A stretch of DNA of 64,000 nt from Cristatella mucedo (taxonomy: Eukaryota; Bryozoa; Phylactolaemata; Cristatellidae). A model generated the notes under the pieces. That model had not been told where the DNA came from. It made no database searches and saw only the letters and a list, made by a program, of their open reading frames with translations. The stretch covers positions 1,648,001 through 1,712,000 of the forward strand of contig WPIO01000062.1 of assembly GCA_009760855.2 (NCBI GenBank), read 5' to 3'. This document shows, piece after piece, positions 11,637 to 37,835 of the stretch (position 1 is its first letter; every line of letters begins with the position of its first letter). Position numbers and translations under genes: made by a program.

Positions 11637-12480
11637 TTGCCGGCTAAGGAATGCAGCTTGTCGTCGCGCTATAAGGGTCGGGTTAGGCATACTGCGGCAC
11701 TCTTTTCTTTCACATCGGCGCGCGCTCATCGGCGCGCTTCTATGCCCCTTAAAGGCCACACGAGAACTCGCGATACGGGTGCACGCGCCTCACTAAGCTG
11801 CGTAGGGCGCAGGCCGCTGCTGCCAAGAAGTCGGCGGCCGCTTCCGCGGTACAGCATCGGTCCGCATGCGGAGCATAGGTGGCGAGGTCTTCGCAGCAGA
11901 GCAGTACTTCTCTGCCAGTCAACCACCCTCATCGAAGCGCAACGACATCAGTCGCGCCTCGTCAGGTCTCCCGCCTCTAGCATTACTGCAACTGCGTTGG
12001 TCTGTCCGAAGCCCCGATCCGCCAGCCCGGGCCGGCTAAGTACGGCCGGCCTTTCAGCTGCCATCGTATCTACCTCTCGTGATAACACGACGAGGCTCCA
12101 CAAACCAGAAGAATTTCTGAATGCATTGACACGATTGAAGTAATTTAGGAAATAGCCGTGAACCCATTGCCGCTGGGCGAAGCTCGGGTCGCTTGATCCC
12201 GCAGTCGGAAGCGTCCACAGCGGCTCGGCGGACCGCCGCCGCCACTGACCGCGGCCGGTAAGTAGGCCAGGCGCCAGAAGCATGGCGGCGAGTGGATCGC
12301 CTTTTCAAATGCTGTCAATATGCACTCATTTGAAAAAAAAGTTATAGTCTGTGCCAATGGTCAGATTCCATCCTCACATCGCGATGAAACCGGAAGTGCT
12401 CAACGTTCGTTTCTCTTTGGCTGTGTCGAACGGCTAGCCGCCGCCATTGTCCGATCCACTTCGACCATCTGTAGGAGTCT
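11637..12480. promoter_or_regulatory. CpG-rich block, candidate promoter / 5' UTR
   Basis: This ~0.85-kb block has many CpG dinucleotides and is richer in GC than its surroundings. Overlapping chance frames occur on both strands, which is typical of CpG-rich DNA. A potential splice donor (AATAAG|GTACAG) lies at 12503-12515. It sits ~3.5 kb upstream of the IRF start codon, and a plausible acceptor (ttagttgcag) lies near 15938 just upstream of that ATG. An untranslated first exon of the IRF gene is therefore possible. This is inference only. Confidence 0.3.
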
Positions 12481-12499
12481 CTTCTATCGTAACTGCTCC

Positions 12500-14070
12500 A
12501 CGAATAAGGTACAGTGACATACTTCTCATTATAATACGATATAAAGTTGTACTGTATTTTACATACTGCATCAATTGAAACATGATGTAGGCGCCTTCCA
12601 TCGTTGTTCGAAATGAAAGTACCCGCGATCTCCTTTCTGTTTCTCGCGCATTGCCTTCGCGACAAACTTCTTGTCAGTTACTGGAAACAGGTTTTTTGCT
12701 GAGGAGGTGAGTGGAAAGAAGACCGATGGAGTTAAGAGTCTAATTGCAGCAGGAAAGCTTCGGTCAATTTCGAGGTACCGCACGCACAAGTGTAAGCATC
12801 AAGCGTTCTAAACGCAGTAGATTCCACGTAGCTCGTCATTGTCGTAAAGGGTCATGAAATTTAAAATTACTCGTGAATTTTAAATTTCTCTTAAATATCC
12901 TTTATACCAGTTAAAGTTGCTTGGACTGGCGTGGCGCTCCAGCTCACGGTTGCCACCATACCAACAGTGCGCCTCGTTTAGGATCGCTTGCTGGGTGTAC
13001 GTGGCCTTATTTTTACTGAAATTATATAACTATAAGCACATTGAAATTTTATTAGATTCTGATCTTAAGCTATTCAAAGCATTTAGAAAAATCCACTCCG
13101 CTTCACATTTGAGTGTATGTCACCGATATACCTTGTCACCAATTTAGCTCTCTATTTAGCTCGCTGTCCTGCACATTTCTACCCAACATTTCTTCACTGC
13201 CACGAAATATACCTGAAATTGAAGTTCCAAAGGGCCTTTTTTGGCTCCGACGTTGGTAGCAGCAAAACATATAGTAGAATATTTGTTTGAAAATATGTGG
13301 TTTGTGCAAGGTTTGAGGACGATCAGGCGGCTGAACCTAACGGCGTGGCATTGCTCTATAAGTGTCGCAGATATTGCCGAAAGGATGTTTGGCGTTTTGA
13401 TTTTCTGTCTGATGGCCCTCATTGCAATTCTAAGCAAACAATTTTGAATAAAAAATCGACTTTATGCTTCACTGCTAGTGGCATGGTAGCTACTAGAGTG
13501 TATTCCACTTCTGAGGTGGGGTGGTGGTGGTCATTGCCCTGGGCTGTGTGAAAAGCCACTTCTGTGGTTTTAACCTCTGCCCATGACTATGTAGGCCCCT
13601 GCAGTGGTAAGGACTGGCCCACACAGCTTCAGCATTCTTTGCTTACATAACCTCTCTCATCATCCTTGTGCATTGTCGCATTTTTGTTGGTTTGTTTGTA
13701 ATAGGCACTGCACAGCACCGTGATTCGATCGGTGCAATTATAAATTTTTGCTGAAGTGCAGCATTCTTTATGAAAAAGACTGTGCCAGTCACTGCCTCAA
13801 TCTCTTGTCCTGAGTTGTGTCCTTGTAGCTGGTGCCATCTAAAAAAGCAAGGCCAGCACGTTCGGGCTTCATGATTAGATGTGCCGAGTTTTAGCTAGAA
13901 TACCCTGCTTTGAATTTGAATGTTTGTTCTCATATACTGCATGTGTAGATTGGGTCCAGTCCACAAAAGCTGTGCTCGTGCAGCATATAACTAAAATGCT
14001 GGAGCAATGCCATGTTGACACTGTGCATATTACCATTAATCGTATGATCATGTTGGCTTAACAACATTTG
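12500..14070. other. No gene seen
   Basis: Moderately AT-rich sequence with short unlinked frames. The frames at 13241-13551 overlap antisense and show no domain. If the IRF gene has an upstream untranslated exon, this would be its intron. Confidence 0.35.
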
Positions 14071-14074
14071 TTAG

Positions 14075-14135
14075 GTGCCTAGAAAGAGATTGAGTTCTCT
14101 GGCGTTTCTACACACATTTATTATTATTTCTATTT
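14075..14135 (+). mobile_element. LINE-A / SINE-2 3' terminus
   Basis: The sequence is 'ggtgcctagaaagagattgagttctctggcgtttctacacacatttattattatt', the shared 3' end without a body. Confidence 0.75.
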
Positions 14136-14289
14136 AAGGAATTCGAGCAGCTTGAGCAACTTACACGAATATGTTATTTGCTCTCCTCATCGATGTACCG
14201 GCACTGCATTGTAACAGGCGAATTGTAGCTGGCCCGGTCATATAAAAGTATGTATAGACTGAATAGCTGTGCCTCTTAGCAGACATATG

Positions 14290-15290
14290 CATCTCTATTT
14301 TAGATCATGCATAATAACTGCAGCCCTGCATATGCGTGCACATATCCTGAAATTAAATGACGATAAAACCGAACTGCTTCTCATAGGACACCCTAAGCGT
14401 GTGGCTGGATTAAAAGGCTTTGCTGTTCTAATAGGCGATGCTATTGTGCGACCTTCACCACGTGCTCGTAATCTAGGTGTCGTGTTCGACAGCTGCCTCA
14501 AATTTAAAAGCTTCATTCAGAAGACTGCCTCTACAGCTAGCCATCACATCCGATCCCTATCCAAGATTAGAAGCTGTCTCCCACAGTGGCTTGTAAAAAA
14601 TTTAACTAGCTCTTTAGTTCTGTCTCGGCTTGATTATTGTAATTCCCTTTTGGCTGGGCTACCAAAGAAAGCTATTATGCCACTACAGCGGACTATGAAT
14701 ATGGCTGCAAGGCTGGTCTTCAAGTCCCAGCGGTTTGAGCACGTGTCACCTTTGCTGGAAGAGCTAGGATGGTTGCCGGTTAAGCAAAGGATACGGAGCA
14801 AAGTTCTTACGCTGACCCACAAGGCCCGCCACGGCTTGGCTCCTTCATACCTAGCTGAACTGCTACATCAGTTTCAGCCTGTTTGCGCCCTCAGGTCCTG
14901 TGTGGACAATAAATTAGCTGTCCCATTCCTCCGCTTAAAGACAGTTGGCGACAGAAGCTTTAGCTCTGCAGGTCCTAGACTGTGGAACTCGCTTCCACAA
15001 TTCTTACGCAACGACATCTACTCTCCAACTGCCGACTATGGCACATCTTTTTCAGCGGTCCTGAACTGCTACTTCTATGCTACTCACTACCTCAACTGCT
15101 CTCCTAACTCTGCTATGCTTCCCACTTTCTCTTTGTTGGGTGAGACGAAGTCTGTTGGGTACCGAATGCGTATCGAAAGCCACTTAGGCTGTGAGTGCGC
15201 TATACAAAACTCTCCTGAGTAACACCCACATGGTCTCTATGACTTTGTGGAGTTACTGACAGAGATACATATACATACGGTCACATCAGT
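14290..15290 (+). pseudogene. LINE-B non-LTR retrotransposon, 5'-truncated RT C-terminal half with 3' UTR
   Basis: One open frame (14269-15222) carries the C-terminal third of a CR1/L2-like reverse transcriptase. Readable pieces are [53 protein letters not shown] and AGPRLWNSLPQF. The upstream catalytic part (including YADD) is missing, so the copy is 5' truncated and inactive although its frame is intact. The 3' UTR ends 'tttgtggagttactgacagagatacat'. This is the best LINE-B copy in the window and serves as reference for those at 18.2, 22.2, 24.6, 35.4 and 38.2 kb. Confidence 0.9.
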
Positions 15291-15664
15291 GTGCGCGCAC
15301 ACTGATGAATTACAGTACCCCTGCTACCCTGCATGAGGCTATAGTATAGTCACATTTAATCTTGTGCAGTGTCCTGCACTTTGTACTGCCAAGTCAGCAG
15401 TCAGGCTTGGGTTTCTGCTCTGCCTACCTTTGAAAGCCACTGTTGTGACTTTTTGGCTCGGCCGATTCTATGCCCTCCACAGTCGGTGCATCTGCCTCGT
15501 TGCTGGGCTGTCACGTGGAGGAGACAACTGGCCAGTCAGAGTGGCTTATGGGCGTGCCCCAGTAGAAAGTCATGCTAATAACTTCTGAGAGTAGTAACCT
15601 GACCTGTATATGTCATGTTTCCTTTATAGATTATGCCAATGGCCATACTAAGCTGTTTGCTGTT

Positions 15665-15818
15665 AAAATATAATTCATCTGTATTGCACCCCGAGACAAC
15701 TTGATCTCCATTCGGGCACTTCACACGTGCCACGAGGCTCAAACCGTGACCTTGGCCAGACCTTGGTCGGGGCGAGCACAATTACCACTGGGCCAAACCA
15801 GTGCAGCATGATTTGTTC
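15665..15818 (-). mobile_element. SINE-2 copy (tRNA head, LINE-A-like tail)
   Basis: On the minus strand a tRNA-like head (tggcccagtggtaattgtgctcgccccgacc) is followed by a B-box region (ggtttgagcctc). A tail reading 'gtgaagtgcccgaatggagat' follows and ends in 'gggtgcaatacag'. The tail is the LINE-A 3' end. The same structure is seen at 22302, 50366, 57385 and 61668. Confidence 0.75.
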
Positions 15819-16014
15819 TTTTGTCTATATACATATTCCGGGTTGGCCTAACAGTCATGTTGAATTCTTCGGTTGCCATAAGGTAGTTGTGCTTGCTGTC
15901 TTGTCGGTGAATGGTGCTCCTTTGATCATTAGTTGCAGTCAAAGGAACTCCGAGCCCAAGCTATCCATCGGTGCATGAACGTTAGAACTTGTCACACTGG
16001 CTGACAAACCAATC

Positions 16015-30294
<14,280 letters not shown>

Positions 30295-31527
30295 CAACGA
30301 CATCGGTTGCAGCTGCATCTTAATCAAAACTCCGATTAGCCTCTGGTTAGAAGCGTCGATATCCATAGCTTACCGCCTTTTGGCATGTAGTAGGGTAGGC
30401 CCGTGGCTGTCAACCAGGCAGATAGCTGCATGGCGTTGTTGGAGCCAGGCATTGCCCCCTGTCACTCTGACCGTGGGCTTGTCATGGGTAACTATCTTTT
30501 TTCAGATTCGGTCACGTGGTTTCGATAGGCTGCAAAACTATCTATATAACTCGGGATCCAGGCGCGACTTATTTTTTTGGTTATATATTTCATTGGCGTT
30601 TGCTGTCGTCAGGTTTGGCCATAGAGCACACAGCATAGACCACAAACACGGAGTAGTGTGCTGCACGCATGCACTCGTTGTAATCAAATGGGTTTTTGCT
30701 TTTGCCATATGTCCTAATTGCTCCTGCGTCTTGTGAATAGAGGTTTGATAAGAAAATGAGTGGTGCTTGTGGCTGGTATTCACGTGAGCACCCTATTTCC
30801 ATTGTGTATGGTGTGCATAGGAATCAGACAGTGCTGCTTTAGGCATTTGCATTCAAATGTATTAGATTTTGTAAAGAGAGCTCTGACTTCAATTTTTGAG
30901 AGCAGCAGTGTTGCAATGTGCAGGTTGTGGTAATGCACCTGTGCTAGGTAAATTTGTGGCTTGTCCACGTGACAAGCAGACAGCCAAATTTTTCATCTTT
31001 ATACGATCAAAGGAGTCAGTCAACGTATATGAGCTTCTCCGGTACTCTTTTTGATTCGATGGCGTCGTAGTAATGGCTGGAAAAGTGCTTACACTAAATC
31101 AGCAAGCTTCTGGTGATTTAATCCCAAAGTTCTGCTATCAAAGTTGAATGCAACTGTGATTTATTTACGGTACGCCGACGATACTGCCATAGACCACGGG
31201 CAGAAAAAGATTTTTAAGTTTTATACGCTAGATGTTGATAAAGTAAGAGCTTAAGAATATTATCATCTGAGGCGTAGATGAAATCCAATTAGAATTTAGG
31301 TATGAGATCTTTCACTTAACTAGTTGCACACGGCAATTGGAAGAAAGAAGAAAATGGTTTGAGATTTTGCAGACATTAAGAAGTTGTCGATATCGGTAAA
31401 GCTCGTTGTAAGTTTGCTTCTGCAAGTTCAACAAGTTATGGTATATAGTCGTGAACTCAGATTGCAGCCATAAAAAATAACCTTAACGATGAAAAGTAGC
31501 ACCTTACTGCAAACTTCACTTGTATTG
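30295..31527. other. 3' flank of IRF; no further gene seen
   Basis: Frames such as 30245-30736 overlap the IRF stop in another frame and show no domain. The segment probably holds the IRF 3' UTR and then AT-rich intergenic DNA. I could not place the polyadenylation site. Confidence 0.4.
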
Positions 31528-31528
31528 A

Positions 31529-32470
31529 CAGTGGTGTCTTGACTTGGGAGTTGAATTCGTTCCGTGACGAACTTGTAACTCAAATTACTCTTAATTCAAA
31601 TCAATTTTCTCCATTGAAATGCCATTAACCCATTCCTGAACCCTAACAACATTGCGTTTTTGGTCACATTTTTTCAAAATTAAATGCTTATAATAAATGA
31701 CTAATATTGTATAAAAACTGCAATAGAATACACTGATAGACTGGTTTTATAAAGTATTATGTACAACATCAACCTTGGAGATCAGACGGCTCAAAAGATG
31801 CTGACGGAGTTGGTGGAGAAAGGCTGAAGCGAATAGCTAATTTTTGCTTTTTTCACCATGCTTTCCTCACTTTCATCTGCCGAGGTTTTCGATAAAATTC
31901 TATCTAATAAGGTTTGTTTCATCATGCCTCTCAGAATGTTTCTAGAGTAAGTTAACGTAAGCAAGAGTCCTTAAATAGCTCCGTTGAATACCCAGCTGCA
32001 ACTTGTTTTGGGTGCTTCTTTTTTACATTCTGAAAGTTTACCCCACATTCCCAACATTTCCATTATCTCACTTGTAGAGACAGCCTCGTCGGCGTCACCT
32101 ATTTCTGCCTCGTCACAAGACATGCTGTGGGGTGTATTTTTATGCTGCAATAATTTCAGCGAAAGTTTTGAGGTAATCCTCAGCTGCCTTTATATCCACG
32201 CTCGCTGCCTCACCATGGATGACAACGGAGTGAATGCCGGTCCTTAAAAAAAAATCTTGAATCACCTCAACTGGCTTTAAAGGGCTCGCCCGCCCGCTGC
32301 CTCATCCGTTGAAGTATTTGAAGTAAGCAGCAGCAAATCAATGTAAATAGCTCGTGCCTTCTAACAGATTATAGCCTCCGTCATAGTATCTCGTTCGAGA
32401 TGCTTTTCCGTCAACCACACCATCAGAAGCTTCTCCCATATTCGCACGGATACATGTCCGCTGTTTAGAA
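31529..32470 (-). pseudogene. Tigger/pogo-type DNA transposon relic
   Basis: The plus end at 31529 begins CAGTGGTGTCTTGACTTGGG, followed by 'gttccgtgacgaact...aactcaaatt', the style of Tigger/pogo terminal repeats. On minus, 32450-32330 reads EKLLMVWLTEKHLERD and then a segment ending ...ALKAS. Bases 32235-32120 read GEAASVDIKAAEDYLKTFAE and ...YTPQHV. These match the DNA-binding and pre-catalytic part of pogo transposases. The DDE core is deleted or unreadable, and the second terminal repeat was not found. A dead, internally deleted copy. Confidence 0.75.
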
Positions 32471-33530
32471 ATTATTGTAACGCCCTTGGCTGGCGTTATA
32501 GCCTTCCACTCCAGTACGTTGATACGTCAAAGCTTAATAGGTCCGCTCTTGCCGACACGAGCCTCGTGTATTGTCACGAGCTCTACAAATCATTCCATCT
32601 TGCTAACGTTTGGTATCGCCGATATCAATTTACTATTTTTAACTATGTTAATATTAAAATATTAAATACAGTATTAATATGAATAGAATAGCACCGTTCT
32701 CCGAGAATCGGCACTAGCTCTGCCTGAGAGAGTACGAAGAGACGATGCAACTAAAGTCTTAGGATGCTGGTTTGCCACAGGTCGCGCCCACTCTTTCCTG
32801 ACATGAATCGACTGGCGTCATGTGCAGGCCATTTCAATCGGAAGTTTGCGAAGTATTCCAGCCCCTGCTCGCGACGTTATCAGGCTTCCCGGTGGGATAG
32901 CGCACCTGTATATTTAAACATTTAGCAAGCATCGAGATCGCGCGGACACTTTAAAGCCAAAATGATGATGTAAGCGGTGAGCGCTTGTTGGTGCCTTTGT
33001 TAGGCTTCCAGGTATCGGTCCGGCGGAGCAAGAGTGCTTCGGAAAACTTGCGGCTACCGATATACGACGTGCAATCCACTTGACCTATGCGATTAGCTGA
33101 GGGTAAGTCGTTTCTAGAGAGTAGACGGCGAGCTGACGTAGCGAAAAATCTGGTCCATCTTTCGAATGTACTATCGCGATTACTCGTTCGCTCTCCTGAG
33201 CCGGCTTCACTGCTCCGTTGAGCGGTGAATGTAAACGAGAACTTGCATAGCAAGAGTCTCGGGGTGGGACGTGCTTCTGGTGTGGGTAGATTTCGATAAA
33301 CGCAAGGTTTTTTGAAGTGTCTTGAGCATGGTCCCCAATCGCGCTGTCGGACTCAAAGTGCTGTCTGCTAGGCAATACACCAGCCCGCCGGCCTGCGGCT
33401 GTCGCGCATGCAAATTTTTCTCGACTCCCCGAACGCAACGAATAACGCGACAGAGGCATTTCCGGAGTACACCCAAAATAGAGTATACAGCTACGAGAAG
33501 TCAAAATGGGCGCGTCACCCAGCAGCAGCT
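32471..33530. other. Unassigned stretch
   Basis: Overlapping antisense frames at 32951-33605 show no domain. No repeat relation to other parts of the window was noticed. AT-rich around 32625-32690. Confidence 0.35.
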
Positions 33531-34264
33531 TCCGGTCTATTTTTAATGGACCGTTATGGATTCCTGTATTTTCCCAGGCCTTTGCCGTCGATTGCCGTGC
33601 ATTGACTTCGAATGTACGTTCGTAATTGGTTCAAAAGATTTGGTTGCACTTTTAATAAAGCCCACTCACTGTAATACGCAAGACAATTTGGATCTTATTT
33701 TGTGTGTAATTGTAATCGACCGTCATAGATTGCCGTATTGTCTGGGGCTATTGCCGTCGATTGCCATGCATTACCCAAGATTGAACGCGAAAAATATCTC
33801 GACGCTATGTGCGCACACAACGGACTTTATGTGGCATGATAATTGGAGCTTCGAACAGCCTATTTTCAGTCACTTTGAAACGGATTTGGTTAGAAGAAGT
33901 GCCATTGTCATCGATTGCCGTGCATTGCCCTCGATTTTACGTTCGCGATTGTTTACAATGATGTGGTTGCACTTTTAATACAGTATGCTGCAATACAAAA
34001 GAAAAGTTGTAGCTTCTCCCACCGCCAGTTTATTTTTAATGGACTGTTATGGATCTGCATATTTTCCCGGACCATTGCTGTCTGTCGATTGCCATGCACT
34101 GTCGCCGATTGAACGCGCAATATGCGTACAAATTATGCGCGCGCTCAGTTAGATGTTAGATGGAATGAGAGTTGCAGCTTCTCACCGCCAATATTGTCGA
34201 TTTTCCACGGATTGCAGTATTACTCCATTAACCATTTCTGTTGATTGCCTTGCATTCATCGTGC

Positions 34265-34340
34265 TTCCTTTGTAGCAAATGATTGGGTTCTCTGAGGGCG
34301 CCGTATCAAATGTATTATTATTTAATTATTATTATTGCGG
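34265..34340 (+). mobile_element. LINE-A 3' terminus inside satellite
   Basis: 'gcttcctttgtagcaaatgattgggttctctgagggcgccgtatcaaatgtattattatttaattattattatt'. An eroded LINE-A end splits a satellite unit. Confidence 0.75.
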
Positions 34341-34677
34341 CTAGAGTACGAGCAAAGCAGCTTGCAAAAAACGCGGTTTCACTTTGGACGCAGCGAAATG
34401 TTATGTGAAATTACAACTGGAGTTTCGCGCTGCCAATTTCTTGTCGATTGGTCACGGAGTGGGGTAATGTGGCACAGGCCATTGCTGTCTAATGCCATTC
34501 ATTGCTCGAAACTTTACGTACACGATTGTTTGAAAGAATGTGGTTACATTTTAACACTGGAGCAGCGATACGTAAGAAAATTTGGAGCTTGGCCCAGTCA
34601 TTTTCCGGTGACATTCGATAGATCGTAATAAATTGCTGTATTTGCCCGTGCCATTACCGTCGATTGCTATGCATTGC

Positions 34678-34748
34678 AGCAAATGTAAAGTGCCTAGAAA
34701 GAGATTGAATTCTCTGAGGGTGCTATGACAAATGTATTGTTGATATTG
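34678..34748 (+). mobile_element. LINE-A 3' terminus inside satellite
   Basis: 'gcaaatgtaaagtgcctagaaagagattgaattctctgagggtgctatgacaaatgtattgttg'. Subtracting it restores the ~170-bp satellite spacing. Confidence 0.8.
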
Positions 34749-35411
34749 TATTGCCCAAGATTGATACTACAACGTGGGTTTAAGGTATGTGCGCGTGCAG
34801 TGAGATGTTACGCGGAATGACAATTGGAGCATATTGCAGCCGAGTTCTCGTCGATTAGCTACGGATTGTGGTATTGGTCCCCAGCCATTACTGTCGATTG
34901 CTGTACATTTTTGAAAATTAACATATCAAATAGCTTGAAAATTCTACGCTTTCACTTTGAACACAATGAAATCTTATATACAGTGACAATTGGAGCTCCA
35001 CTCAGCCAATTTGCCACAGATTGTTGTGGATTGCTGCTTCGAGCCGAAGCCATTGCCGCAGATTGTCATGCGATATTCCCGATATTGTACAAGCGTAATT
35101 GATTAGAATAATATGGTTGCACCTCAAACAGTGCTCGTTATGATATGCAATCATAACTGGAGCCTTGAGAAAGCAATTTCTGGTCGTTTTGCAGCGGATT
35201 GTGGTATTGGTCATGGCCATTTCATCGATTGCATTTCCATTCTACAGAATGGTCTAAGAAATTGTTGTGAAATTCTGCAAGTGCACAATAACCGAAGAGC
35301 AAACAACGTGCAATCGTAATTAGAGCTTCTAGTGGATGCGTTTTTGTCGCTTAGTGGTGGATTATGGAATCGGACCAGGCCGTTGCAGTCAATAGCACTG
35401 CATTTCCTTGC

Positions 35412-36362
35412 CGACATTAGATTCTGGATGTTGGAAAATTTCTTTAAACTAAATGACGATAAAACCGAACTGCTGCTCATAGGTCACCCTAAGCGTGTGG
35501 CTTAATTAAAAGGCTTTGCGCTTCAAGTAGGTGATGCCGTTTTGCGACCATCACCACGTGCTCGAAATTTAAGTATCGTTTTCGACAGCTGCATAAATTT
35601 TAAAAGCTTCATTCAGAAGACTGCGTCTACAGCTTGCCATCATGTCCGATCCCTATCTAAAATTAGGAGCTGTCTTCTACAGTAGCTTGCAAAAAATTGA
35701 ACTAGCTCCTTAGTTCTGTCTTGGCTTGATTATCCTAATTCCCTTTTGGCTGGGCTACCAAAGAAAGCAACTAGGCCACTGCAGCTGGCTATGAATACGG
35801 CTGCAAGGCTAATTTTCAAGTCCCAGAGGTTTGACCACGTGTCTCCTTTGCTAAAAGAGCTAGGATGGCTGCCAGTTGATCAATGGTACAGAGCAAAGTT
35901 CTTACGCTGACCCACAAGGCCCGCCACGGCTTGGCTCCTCCATACCTAGCTGAACTGCTGCACCAGCTTCAGCCTCCTCGTGCCCTCAGGTCCTGTATCG
36001 AAAATAAATTAGCTGTTCCATTCTTCCGCTTTAAGACCGTTGGCGACAGAAGCTTTAGCTCTGCAGGTCCTAGGCTGTGGAACTCGCTTCCACAATTCTT
36101 ACGCAGCGACAACTAATCTCCTGCTGACGACTATGGCTCATCCTTTTCAGTGGTCCTGAGCTGCTACTTCCATGCTACTGACTACCTCAACTGCTCTCCT
36201 GACTCTGCTATGCTTCCCACTTTCTCTTTGTTACGTGAGATGGAGTCTGTGGGCCACCAAAAGCCACCTTGGTTACGAGTGTGTTATACAAAACTCTCCT
36301 GCCTAACATCCACTTAATCTCTACGGCTTTGTGGAGTTAAAGACGGAGATACACGGCATTAA
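35412..36362 (+). pseudogene. LINE-B copy inserted in the satellite array
   Basis: It starts near 'gatgttggaaaatttctttaaactaaatgac' (FFKLNDDKTELLLIGHPKRV) and carries RARN, SRLDYPN..LLAGLPKKA, LLKELGWLPVD, and HKARHGLAPPYLAELL (35883-36116). The 3' UTR 'ggctttgtggagttaaagacggagatacacggcatt' follows. Stops at about 35503 and 35698 and a frame break near 35885 inactivate it. Close in length and sequence to the copy at 14.3 kb. Confidence 0.92.
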
Positions 36363-37441
36363 AACGCGAATGCACACTGGAGTGAAATTGTGTAGATGCA
36401 CTTTGAACTGAGTCTAGTCTTATGTGCAATATAAATTAGAGCTTCGCGTCAACGATTTGAGAAGGATTTGCTATGGATTAGAGTGGATTGCGGTATTTGC
36501 CCAGGCCATTGCGGGCGATTGCCGCGCATTGCTAGAGTGCTCGGATGAACAGTTTCTTGATTTTACGTGGATGTGCACACAGCATGGTGCGCCTTAATAT
36601 GCATTGAAAGGTAGAGCTCGGCGAACTCTATTTCTAGTCTGTTTGTGGTGGATTACAGTGGATTGCGGTACTGGCCCGGGCCATTGCAGCACATTGCACG
36701 AGAACACCCGAGCCAATAAAAGCGAAATTTCATGAGTATAATTTTCACAGAAGCATGGGCAACAAACAGGAGCGTTTTTGCACAAGATTTCTTTCGTTTT
36801 GCGGTAGAATGCAGTGGATGTGGTAGATTGCGGTATTGGCCCTGGCCGCTGCAATATACTTCAGTGGACTTCGTGAGAACGCGTTAGTGGAATCGCGCGA
36901 AATTTTGGGTTCGTTTTAAATGTAGCGTAGTTTTATATTCCAAACTTTCTGGAGCTTTTCGCAGCTGATTTGTTGTGGATTTGAGACGAACTAAAGTGGA
37001 TTGCGGTACAGGCCTCCGTCTTTGCAGTTCATTTACATGATTGCGCGTGCGCACAATGACATGAAATTTGGTGGATAGATAACATCATCCGCCCAAAATC
37101 TGAGCTCGGCAACGCCAAAGTCCTGTCGATTTTAGCCTAATTAGTGCGGATTGCGGTAATTCGTCGAGTCCTTCGTGGGATAACTACAGAATTTCTCTCC
37201 GGCGACGCTTCCCCCAATGCTCGCCGCCTCGAAATCTGATTTCAACTCCGAAGTCAGAGTGTCCCGTAAACAGGGACTCGAGTGGAACGCATCGATGACT
37301 GCACGGGTCAAGTCGCCAGCCGCTCACTTCAAGGCGATGCAGTAGGCGTGGCCTGAACTACGCCTATGATTGGTCACTTGATGTCACGCCTGAGTCCGAC
37401 GCAGACCTGGGTTCGACTGCTGAGTCTTCGTCAAGTCTTCT

Positions 37442-37770
37442 CTAAATCTTGGACCGCTCCCACCATATTGTTAGCGTATACACAGAAGACTCGATTGGGT
37501 AGGAAGTAGGTGGGAAGCAAGACTCACAGCATAAACCAGGCTTTAGACGCGCCCCTGAAGTGGTCCCAGAGACTGGGCAGTTCGTGCGGGCGAACATGTG
37601 GGTTCCTCGTGCATTCTTCCTGATGACCGCTCCGGAGATTTCCCTCCGTATTCGAAGAAGTACGTGCATATCTATCGGGTTCGCCACGGCCGCGAGGTAC
37701 CCGAAGGCGGAGTGTCCACCGCAACTAATCCAGCGGCTGCCGGAAAGTAGGTAGGAGGTATTGTAAATGT
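37442..37770 (-). mobile_element. Possible solo LTR / LTR-retroelement end
   Basis: On minus, the sequence near 37490-37442 reads ...GTATACGCTAACA, then ATATGGTGGGAGCGG. That resembles an LTR end followed by the TGGTGGCAGCGG-like start of many invertebrate Gypsy-type leaders. The ~300 bases before it on minus have no second copy in the window, so LTR status is not proven. A 115-codon frame covers it but has no known domain. Confidence 0.25.
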
Positions 37771-37835
37771 CACGTGACCATTGAGCCACGTGCCCGCCGA
37801 TTCCCGCTTTTCCCGCTCGGCATCACTTGAGAACG

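Larger units (their letters stand above)
33535..37180 (+). repeat. Diverged ~170-bp satellite array, about 16 recognisable units, interrupted by LINE insertions
   Basis: A core of the form 'GGATTGCGGTATT-GGCCCAGGCCATTGC-GTCGATTGC-ATGCATT' recurs. The GTCGATTGC anchor (or a diverged form) falls near 33586, 33756, 33910, 34084, 34240, 34487, 34659, 34893, 35058, 35223, 35388, 36512, 36687, 36851 and 37025, with a last weak unit near 37180. Spacing is about 154-178 bases once the inserted LINE tails (34265-34340, 34680-34745) and LINE-B (35412-36362) are subtracted. Units differ strongly from each other, so the array is old. Short frames here are chance. It ends ~0.65 kb before the DUT start codon. 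Confidence 0.85.

Noticed and set aside
11637-12308. Several 70-170 codon frames in the CpG-rich block
   Set aside because: They overlap on both strands in GC-rich DNA with no domain or conserved motif. Composition alone explains them.
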